Assembly: GCF_027594785.1 (NCBI RefSeq)
Contig: NZ_CP075584.1
Coordinates: 992,001 to 1,056,000, forward strand
Direction of reading: 5' to 3'
Source: Cryobacterium breve
GTDB lineage: Bacteria; Actinomycetota; Actinomycetes; Actinomycetales; Microbacteriaceae
DNA length: 64,000 nucleotides
This document shows, one piece after another, positions 8,958 to 20,681 of the stretch. Position 1 is the stretch's first letter. The number at the start of each line of letters is the position of its first letter. Under the pieces are notes generated by a model. It did not search any database. It was not told the origin of the DNA and saw nothing but the letters and a program-made list of their open reading frames with translations. Made by a program: the position numbers and the translations under genes.

Positions 8958-10539
8958 TGGCGATTTCCACCATCACGTCGGCCGAGATCGCGTCGCGCAC
9001 GGTGGCGAGCAGGCTTGCCGAGACGGGTGAGTCGACGGTCAGCACGCTCAGCGCCTTGCCGCCGGCCTCGTGGCGGGCGATCTGCATGCCCGCGATGTTG
9101 ATCTGGGCGTCGCCGAACTCGCGGCCGTAGACGGCGACGATTCCGGGGCGGTCGGTGTAGACCATCACGATCAGGTGCTCGGCGAAGGTGACCTCGACGT
9201 CGTACCCGTTGACCTCGACGATCTTCTCGATCTGCTTTGTTCCGGTCAGGGTGCCGGAGACGGAAACCTGTGAGCCGTCGGCGAGGGCGCCGCGAATCTG
9301 GATGACGTTGCGGTATTCCGGCGATTCCTTGTCGGTGAGCAGGCGGACCGCGATGCCCCGCTGCTCGGCGAGCAGCGGCGCGTTCACGTAGGAGACGGTC
9401 TCGCTCACGACGTTCGTGAAGATGCCCTTGAGTGCCGCAAGGCGCAGCACGCTCACGTCGTAGTCGGCGAGCTCGCCGCGCACGTCGATGTCCACGCTCG
9501 TGAGCGGGCGCTGCGCGGTGAGGCCGGAGAAGACCTGGCCGAGCTTCTCGACGAGCGGGATGCCGGGACGCACGTAGGGGTCGATGACGCCGCCGGCGAC
9601 GTTGACCGCGTCGGGCACGAGTTCGCCGGAGAGCGCGAGGCGCACCGACTTCGCGACGGAGACGCCGGCCTTCTCCTGGGCTTCGTCGGTCGATGCACCG
9701 AGGTGCGGGGTGGTGATCAGGTTTTCCAGGCCGAGAAGCTTCGACCCGGTCGGGGGCTCAGACACGAACACGTCGAGACCGGCCCCGGCGATGGTGCCGG
9801 CGGTCAGGGCGTCGTAGAGGTCGTCCTCGTCGATGAGGCCACCGCGGGCGACGTTGATCACGAATGCGGTCGGCTTCATGAGCTTGAACTGCTCGGCGCC
9901 GATCATGCCGGTCGTCTCCGCGGTCTTCGGCATGTGGATGGTGACGAAGTCGGACTGGGCGAGGAGTTCCTCGAGCGTCACGGGCACGACGCCGAGCTGC
10001 TGCGCGCGGGCGGACGTGATGTACGGATCGAACGCGATGATCTTCGTGCCGAAGGCCTGCATTCGAGCGGCGATGAGGGCGCCGATCCGGCCGAGGCCGA
10101 TGATACCGACGGTCTTTTCGTACAGTTCGACCCCGGTGTACTTGGAGCGCTTCCACTGCCCTTCGGCGAGGGCGCCGCTCGCGGCGGGGATATGACGGGC
10201 CAGGCTAATGATGTGGCCGACGGTCAGTTCGGCGGCGGAGATAATGTTCGAGGTGGGCGCGTTGACGACCATCACGCCGGCCGCCGTCGCTGCTTTAATG
10301 TCCACGTTGTCGAGTCCGACTCCGGCGCGGGCGATCACCTTGAGCAGGGGCGCTGCCGCGATGGCCTCGGCATCGACCTTCGTCGCGGAGCGCACGAGCA
10401 CGGCGTCCGCCGTTGCGAGCGCGGCGAGCAGGGCCGGCCGGTCCGTTCCGTCGACTGTGCGGACCTCGAAGTCGGGTCCGAGTGCATCGACGGTTGCGGG
10501 TGATAACTCTTCAGCGATAAGAACGACTGGTTTTGACAC
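8947..10539 (-). CDS. serA: D-3-phosphoglycerate dehydrogenase (long form with ASB and ACT domains)
   Basis: First committed step of serine synthesis: 3-phosphoglycerate to 3-phosphohydroxypyruvate with NAD. 530 residues, the long type I form known from Mycobacterium. Domains in order: substrate domain, Rossmann NAD domain (VGIIGLGRIGALIA; HMPKTAETTGMIG; NVARGGLIDEDDLYDAL; the LGASTDEAQEKAG His region), the allosteric-substrate-binding domain (~residues 320-450) and a C-terminal ACT domain (YTDRPGIVAVYGREFG) that senses serine. Start is GTG at 10539 (VSKPVVLIAEELS), preceded by GGAGG at 10-nt spacing; upstream in-frame sequence is not protein-like. Divergent from the DoxX-like gene. Confidence 0.95.
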   Translation of the reverse strand: MSKPVVLIAEELSPATVDALGPDFEVRTVDGTDRPALLAALATADAVLVRSATKVDAEAIAAAPLLKVIARAGVGLDNVDIKAATAAGVMVVNAPTSNIISAAELTVGHIISLARHIPAASGALAEGQWKRSKYTGVELYEKTVGIIGLGRIGALIAARMQAFGTKIIAFDPYITSARAQQLGVVPVTLEELLAQSDFVTIHMPKTAETTGMIGAEQFKLMKPTAFVINVARGGLIDEDDLYDALTAGTIAGAGLDVFVSEPPTGSKLLGLENLITTPHLGASTDEAQEKAGVSVAKSVRLALSGELVPDAVNVAGGVIDPYVRPGIPLVEKLGQVFSGLTAQRPLTSVDIDVRGELADYDVSVLRLAALKGIFTNVVSETVSYVNAPLLAEQRGIAVRLLTDKESPEYRNVIQIRGALADGSQVSVSGTLTGTKQIEKIVEVNGYDVEVTFAEHLIVMVYTDRPGIVAVYGREFGDAQINIAGMQIARHEAGGKALSVLTVDSPVSASLLATVRDAISADVMVEIAITE

Positions 10540-10635
10540 GAAAACAGAACCTCCGATAGCAGCAGCAATTGTGGCTCGCGCCGCGACCGTGGGGCGCCAG
10601 TATTGCGTCGAGTCTATCGGCCGTAATATTCCCCA

Positions 10636-11040
10636 ATGAGCACTGTTACGTTGGACACCCTCCAGTTCGTCCTGCGCTGCCTTCTGGCGGTGTTCTTCTT
10701 CGGCGCGGGGGTCACCCATTTCATCCCGGTGGTCCAGCGCACGATGGCGGCGATGATCCCGCCGGGACTCCGCTTCACGGGACTGTTCGGTGCGCGCGGC
10801 CCCGTGGTCCTCGTCGTCTTCACGGGCGTCTGCGAGATGCTGGGCGGCCTCGGCCTGCTCTGGCCGCCGACCATTGGACTGACCGGGCTCATGCTCGTGG
10901 TCTTCCTGATCGCGGTCTTCCCGGCCAACGCCTTCGCCGCCCGCGACCCGCAGCGCTTCGGTCGGGCCGCGATCCCGCTCCGGACCCGCGTCATCGAGCA
11001 GGTCGCTCTCATCGCCCTCGTCGTGCTCGCGATTCTTTGA
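10636..11040 (+). CDS. DoxX-like integral membrane protein
   Basis: A 134-residue protein with four predicted membrane helices and the DoxX-like layout (RCLLAVFFFGAGVTHFIPVV, then GVCEMLGGLGLLWPPTIGLTG). DoxX-family proteins are small membrane proteins linked in some bacteria to thiol and redox homeostasis; the specific role here is unknown. It is divergent from serA with a 96-bp shared gap, so both promoters probably lie there. There is no clear operon partner downstream because the next gene is convergent. Confidence 0.7.
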   Translation: MSTVTLDTLQFVLRCLLAVFFFGAGVTHFIPVVQRTMAAMIPPGLRFTGLFGARGPVVLVVFTGVCEMLGGLGLLWPPTIGLTGLMLVVFLIAVFPANAFAARDPQRFGRAAIPLRTRVIEQVALIALVVLAIL

Positions 11041-11067
11041 GCCTGCGAAGCCGGTCCGCCCCTTCGA

Positions 11068-11487
11068 TCAGACGATCAGGCTGCCGAGCCCGAACTGGTA
11101 GATGTCGAGGGCGAGGGCGGATGCGAGGGCCAGGCCCACGAGGAACAGGGCGGCCTGCGCGTAGAGCGGCCTGCCCCGCCCGATCCGGGCGGCGAGGAGG
11201 AAGACGAGGATCGGCAGGAGCACCCCGGCGATCAGGATTCCCCAGCCGAACCCGCTGAGCCGGGTATCGAGTGACCCGGCGGCGAGGTTGAGGCCGATCA
11301 GGTTCCCGAGGGCCGCCCAGACGTCCCAGGCGTAGAACAGGCCGAAGAACACGGCGACGACCAGGAACGGCCAGGAGGGCCGGCGGCGGGTGGCCGCAGC
11401 GTCGGAACCGGTCGAGCCGGTGCCGGACGTAGCGGTACCGGACGCATCGGCGCCGGACGGGTTCGGGTGTGCGATGGGCTCGCTCAT
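11068..11487 (-). CDS. Hypothetical membrane protein
   Basis: A 139-residue protein with a Ser/Thr/Gly/Ala-rich N-terminal ~35 residues and three to four predicted membrane helices (WPFLVVAVFFGLFYAWDVWA, GWGILIAGVLLPILVFLLAA, AALFLVGLALASALALDIYQ). I do not recognise the family. Its ATG overlaps the stop of the upstream gene (ATGA), so it is translationally coupled to another membrane protein, and the two probably act together. Confidence 0.65.
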   Translation of the reverse strand: MSEPIAHPNPSGADASGTATSGTGSTGSDAAATRRRPSWPFLVVAVFFGLFYAWDVWAALGNLIGLNLAAGSLDTRLSGFGWGILIAGVLLPILVFLLAARIGRGRPLYAQAALFLVGLALASALALDIYQFGLGSLIV

Positions 11488-12063
11488 GCGACGGCCCCTC
11501 CGCTCACGAGCAGCGGCAGGGGTGCGAGCAGCACGACGCCGAGGAGCAGCCAGAGGATCCGTCCGCGCGGCCGGGTCGGGGTCAGCCAGAGCGTCACCGC
11601 GAACCATGCGACGGGGGCCGCGATGGCGAGCCAGGTACCCAGGCTGAACATGAAGCTCGCGAGCGCGTCGCCGAGCGGGTTGTCGATCCGGCTCACGCCG
11701 ATGAACCAGCCGATCGTGAAGAGCAGGTAGATGCCCCCGAACACTCCGAGGGAGATCAGGGTGAATGAGCTCATCGGCGAGCGTTCTGCGCCTCGGGCCG
11801 CGGCATCCGCTTCGATTGCGGCGGTCGGTCCCTTGACGCTCCAGCCGTCCGGCAGCGGGGCATAGACCGGTTCGGATACCGGTGCAGAGGCCCGAGTTGA
11901 GGCCGGAGCCTGAGAAACCGGGGTCTGACTCGACCGGCGTGCGCGAGTTCTCGCGGGCGTCGGCGTCCTCTGACCGGGTTTGCAGGGTCGGATCGTCGTC
12001 GCCGGCCCAGCCGAGCGCGTCGTCGTCGTCGCGCGGATTTCCGCCACGTGGTGCTGAAGTCAT
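11484..12063 (-). CDS. Hypothetical membrane protein with acidic N-terminus (one apparent 1-bp insertion)
   Basis: About 192 residues after correction. The N-terminus is hydrophilic and acidic (RDDDDALGWAGDDDP), followed by a Pro/Ala linker, YAPLPDGWSVKGPTAA, and then three to four membrane helices (FTLISLGVFGGIYLLFTIGW). The frame breaks at 11906-11912, where expected GAGCTG reads GAGCCTG; removing one base joins the acidic head to the membrane domain. The head plus PLPDGWS box is a layout seen in conserved actinobacterial hypotheticals, but I cannot name it. The stop overlaps the next gene's start. Confidence 0.6.
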
Positions 12064-12072
12064 AGGGCCAGA

Positions 12073-12948
12073 TTAGCCGTCGGAGTGCGGCGCCGCGTCA
12101 GGCAGCGGGTCAGGATGCCTGGAGGGGGGCGTGGTGGTCACCGCTGTCGGGGCAGCGTTCGGTGGCTGCGGCAGCCCCACGAACATGGTGTGGTGCAGGG
12201 CCTCGACGTGCGCGCGGGCGATGCGCACGGCATCCACAGGGTCGGAGCGGCGGAGCGCGGCAACGAGGTCGGCGTGGTCATCGTTGACCCCGTGCAGGAA
12301 CGCGATCGGATAGGGCAGGAAGTACCGGTACAGCGCGGCGAGCGCTGCGCGATAGAGCGGAAGGGCGAAATCGAGACCGCTCGCGGTGGCGATGCCGACG
12401 TGGAAGCTCTCGTCGGCCAGGTGGTACTCGGTCCAGCTTGCCGCCGTGCGCATCCGGGCGATCTGCAGGTCGAGGGCGGCCAGGTCGGCGTCGGTCGCGG
12501 CGAGCGCGGCGTGGTGCGCGATGGCGCACTCGAGGAGCACCCGGCGGTCGATGAGTTCATGGACCTCGGCGGCGTCAGCGAGGTAGCTGCGGATCTCGGC
12601 GACGGCCGAGTGCGCGGGAACATCTGCGACGAAGGTGCCGCCGCCGCGTCCCCTGCGGCGCACGAGCACGCCCTCCTCCGCGAGGCTCTCGAGCGCCCGC
12701 CGGGCCGTGATCGGGCTGACGGCGAGCGCATCAGCGACGTCCTCGACGGGCGGCACTCGTTCGCCCGGCAGCAGCAGGCCGAGGTCGACGGCGAGGGCAA
12801 GCCGTGCCCGCACGGTGTCGATCGCCGCGAGGCGGGTGATCCCGGTGACCGAAGGCGCGGTCAGGGCCGCGAGGCCGGTCGGTGCGCTCCCGGACTGTGC
12901 ACGCCCCGACGGCGCGTCGTCGCCGTCTCCGGGTATCGATATGGTCAC
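12073..12948 (-). CDS. GntR family regulator with FCD effector domain
   Basis: About 291 residues. The N-terminal winged helix-turn-helix (LLPGERVPPVEDVADALAVS then ITARRALESLAEEGVLVRRR) and the helical FCD effector domain with likely metal-binding His/Asp residues (ADESFHVGIATASG, ARAHVEALHHTMF) are visible. FCD-type GntR proteins sense small carboxylates or amino-acid catabolites. It is divergent from a nitrilase-family hydrolase and an APC permease, which it probably controls. Start is given as GTG 12948 (VTISIPGDG); an ATG at 12990 is an alternative that would run into the promoter region. Confidence 0.8.
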   Translation of the reverse strand: MTISIPGDGDDAPSGRAQSGSAPTGLAALTAPSVTGITRLAAIDTVRARLALAVDLGLLLPGERVPPVEDVADALAVSPITARRALESLAEEGVLVRRRGRGGGTFVADVPAHSAVAEIRSYLADAAEVHELIDRRVLLECAIAHHAALAATDADLAALDLQIARMRTAASWTEYHLADESFHVGIATASGLDFALPLYRAALAALYRYFLPYPIAFLHGVNDDHADLVAALRRSDPVDAVRIARAHVEALHHTMFVGLPQPPNAAPTAVTTTPPSRHPDPLPDAAPHSDG

Positions 12949-13990
12949 GGCACAACAGTAATCGAACCGAAACGCGCTCGTAATGTTCAAAATGATCTAA
13001 TTTGGGGGAACCCGAGAGGACACCATGACACGACGTCTCACGATCGCAGCCGTACAGGTACCACCGCAGGCTCATCGGGGCATCCGTCGAGCTGTTCGCC
13101 GCCGAATTTCGGGCCGTCCTGGCCGCGGTTCCGTCCATCGACCTGGTGGTCTTCCCCGAGCTTCATCTCTTCGGCTCCGCCGCCGATCGAGGGGAAACCG
13201 CCCCTGAGCCGGTCACCGGCGAGGAGCGCAACGCGACCTTGCGAGCATCCGCCCGCCCGCTCGATGGACCGCTCAGCGACGCCCTCGGAGCCCTGGCCCG
13301 CGAGGCCGGTGTCTGGCTGGTTCCGGGCAGCGTGTGCGAGCTCGGACCTGAGGGGGAACTGTTCAACACCGCCCTGGTCTACGCGCCGACCGGGGAACGG
13401 GTCGCCTCGTACCGGAAGATGTTTCCGTGGCGGCCGTTCGAGCCATACGACCCCGGGGACCGTTTCGTCGTCTTCGACATGCCGGGCGTCGGCCGCCTCG
13501 GCCTCTCCATCTGCTACGACGCCTGGTTCCCCGAGGTGACCAGGCACCTCGCCTGGCTCGGCGCCGAGGTCGTGCTCAATCTCGTGAAGACGACGACGGA
13601 TGACCGCGCCCAGGAACTCGTGCTCGCCCGGGCTAATTCGATCGTGAACCAGGTCTTCACCGTCAGCGTCAATTGCGCGGGTCCCGCCGGCCGGGGCCGG
13701 AGCATCATCGTCGACCCGGAGGGCCTCGTGCTCGCTGAGAGCGCAGGCGCACACGCCGAGACCCTCGTCACGACCCTCGACCTCGAACATGTGACCCTGG
13801 TGCGTGACCACGGCACCGCGGGCACCAACCGGCCCTGGGCGCAGTTCGCAGACACGGATGCCGCGCTCGCGTTGCCCCTGTACGGCGGGCGGATCTCCCC
13901 CTCACGTGGCGGCCCCTGGCCAGCTCTCCCGCTTCTCCCGATTCCCCGACCGATTCCGCAGCACCCCTCACCCAGTAAGGACGACGACCC

Positions 13991-16487
<2,497 letters not shown>

Positions 16488-16504
16488 TTATCTCCTAGTT
16501 GTTT

Positions 16505-16530
16505 GGTGAAGAAAGGTCGGTGAAGAAAGG
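16505..16530. repeat. Two 12-bp direct repeats in the ilvN-ilvC gap
   Basis: GGTGAAGAAAGG occurs at 16505-16516 and 16519-16530 (CCTTTCTTCACC on the coding strand), 14 bp apart, in the 65-bp gap between ilvN and ilvC. On the ilvC transcript this makes two pyrimidine-rich blocks before the ribosome-binding site. Probably a local duplication; a regulatory role is unproven. Confidence 0.6.
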
Positions 16531-16546
16531 GGGTGCGGGGCGGACG

Positions 16547-17056
16547 CTAGCTCTTGAACACGCGTTCGGTGATCGATTTGGACCCGCGGCCGATGGCGAG
16601 CAGTCCGGATTGTGCGATCTCCTTGATCCCGTAGGGCTCGAGCACGCGCAGCAGCGCCTGGGTCTTGCCGGAATCCCCGGTGACCTCGATCACGACGGAG
16701 TCAGGGGCGACGTCGACGACCCGCGCACGGAACAGCGTCACCGCCTCGAGCACCTGGGACCTCGTCGTGTTGTCCGCACGCACCTTGACGAGCAGGTGCT
16801 CGCGGTGCACGGACTGCGCGGGGTCGAGCTCGACGATCTTGATCACGTTGATCAGCTTGTTGAGCTGCTTCGTGACCTGCTCGAGCGGGAGGTCCTCGAC
16901 GTCGACGAGGATGGTGATCCGCGACAGGCCGGGGATCTCGGTGTGACCGACCGCGAGGCTTTCGATGTTGAAGCCGCGGCGGGCAAAGAGGCCGGCGACG
17001 CGGGTCAACAGGCCGGGCTTGTCCTCGACGAGGAGGCTCAGGACATGGGAACTCAT
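16547..17056 (-). CDS. ilvN: Acetolactate synthase small (regulatory) subunit
   Basis: 169 residues, the usual length of the actinobacterial regulatory subunit. The N-terminal ACT domain begins HVLSLLVEDKPGLLTRVAGL and includes GFNIESLAVG; the C-terminal half (ALLRVLEPYGIKEIAQSGLLAIGRG) is the ALS_ss_C domain. It binds valine and sets feedback inhibition and full activity of IlvB. It starts 4 bp after the ilvB stop, so the subunits are co-translated. Confidence 0.95.
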   Translation of the reverse strand: MSSHVLSLLVEDKPGLLTRVAGLFARRGFNIESLAVGHTEIPGLSRITILVDVEDLPLEQVTKQLNKLINVIKIVELDPAQSVHREHLLVKVRADNTTRSQVLEAVTLFRARVVDVAPDSVVIEVTGDSGKTQALLRVLEPYGIKEIAQSGLLAIGRGSKSITERVFKS

Positions 17057-17060
17057 GGGC

Positions 17061-18906
17061 TTACTCCTCTCCCCAGGTCGGTGCGTGGTCTTTCGCGTAC
17101 TGCACGTAGCTGTTGCTGACGCCCTGCGGCACCATCGGCCACACCATCGCGTCGCGGCTGACCACGAAGTCGATCACGACGGGCCGGTCGTTCGTCGCAA
17201 GGGCGAGCTTGATCGCGTCGTCGACCTGGTCCGCGCTCGTGACACGGATACCGAGCGCGCCATAAGCCTCGGCGAGCTTCACGAAGTCGGGCACCATCGC
17301 CGAGCCGTGGCCGGTGTTCAGGTCGGTGAAGGAGTGCCGCCCGTCATAGAACAGGGTCTGCCACTGGCGCACCATGCCGAGCGAGGAGTTGTTGATGATC
17401 GCGACCTTGATCGGGATGTTGTTGATGGTGCAGGTCGCGAGTTCCTGGTTGGTCATCTGGAAGCATCCGTCGCCGTCGATCGACCAGACCACCCGGTCGG
17501 GTTCTGCGACCTTGGCGCCCATCGCGGCGGGAACGGAGTAGCCCATCGTGCCCGCGCCACCCGAGTTCAGCCAGGAGTTGGGGCGCTCGTACTTGATGTA
17601 CTGGGCCGCCCACATCTGGTGCTGGCCGACGCCGGCGGCGTAGACGCCTTCCGGACCGGTGAGCTCGCCGATGCGCTTGATCACGTACTGCGGGGCGAGC
17701 AGGCCGTCCGTCGGCTCGGAGTAGCCGAGCGGGAACTCCTCGCGGAGGCCGTTCAGGTAGGTCCACCACTCGGTGAAGTCCGGGGTGGTCGTCTTGAGCA
17801 CAGCGGAGAACGCGACGGCCAGGTCGGCGAGCACGTCCTTGGCGTCTCCGACGATGGGCACGTCGGCGGTGCGGATCTTGGAGATCTCTGCGGGGTCGAC
17901 GTCGACGTGAACGATCGTGGCGTGCGGCGCGAACTCGCTGACCTTCCCGGTGACCCGGTCGTCGAAGCGGGCGCCGAGCGCGATGATCAGGTCGGCCTCC
18001 TGCAGCGACAGCACGGCGGAAACGGTCCCGTGCATGCCCGGCATCCCGAGGTGCTGGTCGTGCGAGTCCGGGAACGCTCCACGGGCCATCAGCGTGGTGA
18101 CGACCGGCGTGCCGGTGAGTTCGGCGAAGGCGAGGGAGCTCGGCGGATGCGCGGGCGCGGATGACACCGCCGCCGACGTACAGCACGGGCTTCTTCGCAT
18201 CGGCGAGCAGCTGGGCTGCCGCCTGCACCTGCTTGCCATGGGCCTTGGTGATCGGACGGTAGCCGGGCAGGTCGATCTTCGGCGGCCAGATGAAGGGCGC
18301 CGTCTTCTGCTGGGCGTCCTTGGTGATGTCGACGAGCACGGGACCCGGCCGGCCGGTCGAGGCGATCAGGTACGCGGATGCGATCGCACCGGGAACGTCT
18401 TCCGGGCGCTTGACGAGGAACGAGTGCTTCGTGATCGGCATCGTGATCCCGACGATGTCGGCCTCCTGGAAGGCATCCGTGCCCATCAGCGTCGAGAAGA
18501 CCTGGCCGGTGATGCACAGGATGGGCACCGAGTCCATGTAGGCATCGGCGATTGCCGTGACGAGGTTCGTCGCCCCAGGGCCGGACGTCGCGATGGCGAC
18601 GCCGACGCGGTTGCTCGCCGAGGCGTAGCCCTCGGCAGCGTGGCCGGCGCCCTGCTCGTGGCGCACCAGGATGTGCCGGATGGCGTCCTGGGTCATCAGC
18701 TCGTCGTAGAGCGGGATGACGGCGCCGCCGGGCAGGCCGAAGACATCCGTCACGCCCAGCAGTTCGAGGGTGCGGATGATCGCACCGGAACCGGTGAGGA
18801 GTTCGGGTTCACCGGATGCCGCCGCGGCCGGCGCTGCGGCGGACGGAGTGGCGGCCGAGGTCGGCGAGGGCGTGGGTGATGGCACGGGGTTCTGTTCCGC
18901 GGTCAT
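17061..18906 (-). CDS. ilvB: Acetolactate synthase large (catalytic) subunit (one apparent 1-bp insertion)
   Basis: ThDP/FAD-dependent condensation of pyruvate with pyruvate or 2-oxobutyrate, the first common step of branched-chain synthesis. About 614 residues after correction, with an Ala/Pro/Ser-rich ~35-residue N-terminal extension. Seen: [16 protein letters not shown], the ThDP glutamate in [24 protein letters not shown] and the ThDP/Mg motif [17 protein letters not shown]. The frame breaks at about 18132-18142 (extra base beside GAGCTC). Downstream genes ilvN and ilvC follow closely; ilvD is 38 bp upstream, with no room for a leader-peptide attenuator. Confidence 0.95.
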
Positions 18907-18944
18907 TGAGTCAGGTCCCTAAGGTCGAGTTCGAATGGTGAGCG

Positions 18945-20638
18945 CTACCCCGTGACGGCGCCGACGGCGGCCGATTGCACGAGCTTCGTGTACTTGGCGA
19001 GCACGCCGCGGGTGTAGCGCGGAGGGAGAGGCGCCCAGCCGACTCGTCGGGCGTCGAGCTCTTCAGGGTCGACCAGTAGGTCGAGCGTGCGAGCTGCGAT
19101 ATCGACCCGTATGAGATCACCATCGCGCACGAAGGCGATCGGACCTGCGTCCACCGCTTCGGGTGCTATGTGGCCGATACACAGTCCGGTTGTGCCGCCT
19201 GAGAATCTGCCGTCCGTTAACAGTAGTACATCGGCACCGAGCCCGGCGCCCTTGATGGCGGCGGTGATCGAGAGCATCTCCCGCATGCCGGGGCCGCCCT
19301 TCGGGCCTTCGTAACGGATGACGACGACGACGCCCTTCTCGATGGCACCCTCGGTGAGGGCGTCCATCGCAGCGCGCTCGCGTTCGAAGACGCGGGCAGG
19401 GCCGGTGAACACGTCGCTGTCGAAGCCGGCGGTCTTGACGACGGCGCCCTCCGGAGCCATCGAGCCCTTGAGGATGGTGATGCCGCCGCTCTTGTGGATC
19501 GGGTTGTCGAGCGTGCGGAGCACCTCGCCGTCGAGGTCGGGCGGGTCGATCTCCGCGAGGTTCTCTGCGACGGTCTTGCCGGTCACGGTGAGCGCGTCCC
19601 CGTGGATGAGGCCGGCCTCGAGCAGGGCGCGCATCACGGCGGGCACCCCGCCGTGGCGGTCGACGTCGTTCATGACGTACTTGCCGAACGGCTTCAGGTC
19701 GCCGATGTGCGGAACCTTGTCGCCGATCACGTTGAAGTCGTCGAGGCTCAGGCTCGACCTCGGCCTCCCGGGCGATGGCGAGGAGGTGCAGCACCACGTT
19801 CGTGGATCCCCCGAAGGCCATGGCCACGGCGATTGCATTCTCGAAGGCCTTGCGGGTGAGGATGTCCCTGGCCGTGATACCGAGGCGCAGCAGGTTGACG
19901 ACGGCCTCGCCGGAGCGGTGCGCGTAGTAGTCGCGGCGGCGGTCGGCCGAGGCGGGGGACGCGGATCCCGGCAGGCTCATGCCGAGGGCTTCTGCGACGC
20001 TCGCCATGGTGTTGGCCGTGTACATGCCGCCGCAGGCCCTCGCCGGGGGCGAAGGCGCACTCGATCCGCTTGGCGTCGGCCACGGACATCCGCCCGGCCT
20101 TGACGGCGCCGACGGCCTCGAACGAGTCGATGATGGTGATGTCTTTTTCGGTGCCGTCGGAGAGCTTGACCCAGCCGGGCGCGATCGAGCCGGCATAGAG
20201 GAAGACGCTTGCGAGATCGAGGCGGGCGGCAGCCATCAGCATGCCGGGCAGGGACTTGTCGCAGCCGGCGAGCAGGACGGAGCCGTCGAGGCGCTCGGCC
20301 TGCATGACGACCTCGACGGAGTCCGCGATGACCTCCCGGGAGACGAGGGAGAAGTGCATGCCCTCGTGGCCCATCGAGATGCCGTCGGAGACGGAGATGG
20401 TGCCGAACTGCAGCGGGTAGCCGCCGCCGGAGTGCACACCCTCCTTGGCCGCCTGCGCGAGGCGGTCGAGGGACAGGTTGCACGGGGTGATCTCGTTCCA
20501 GGAACTCGCGATGCCGATCTGGGGTTTGTCCCAGTCGGCGTCGCCCATCCCGACCGCGCGGAGCATTCCGCGGGAGGTCGTGGCTTCGATTCCGTCGGTG
20601 ACGTCGCGACTACGCGGTTTCAGATCGATCTCAGGCAT
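18945..20638 (-). CDS. ilvD: Dihydroxy-acid dehydratase (two apparent 1-bp insertions; internal rare-codon patch)
   Basis: Fe-S dehydratase for the third common step of valine/isoleucine synthesis. 563 residues after correction. Cluster-ligand Cys residues lie in the expected places: [21 protein letters not shown] and [22 protein letters not shown] near the C-terminus is the conserved substrate region. The frame breaks at 20033-20039 (expected GGGCTGC reads GGGCCTGC) and 19749-19755 (expected GAGCTG reads GAGCCTG). From about 19025 to 19215 codon use changes sharply: GTA, CTA, TTA, AGA, TCA, ATA and ACA appear, which the rest of the gene avoids. First gene of ilvD-B-N-C; otsAB ends 43 bp upstream on the same strand. 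Confidence 0.95.
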
Positions 20639-20681
20639 GTAGTGATTCTAGAACCTGTGTTTCGGGAACTTTGCCGCAGGG

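Noticed and set aside
20639-20681. Attenuator or T-box upstream of ilvD-B-N-C
   Set aside because: Only 43 bp separate otsAB from ilvD; no leader peptide rich in Val/Ile/Leu codons and no T-box sequence is present.
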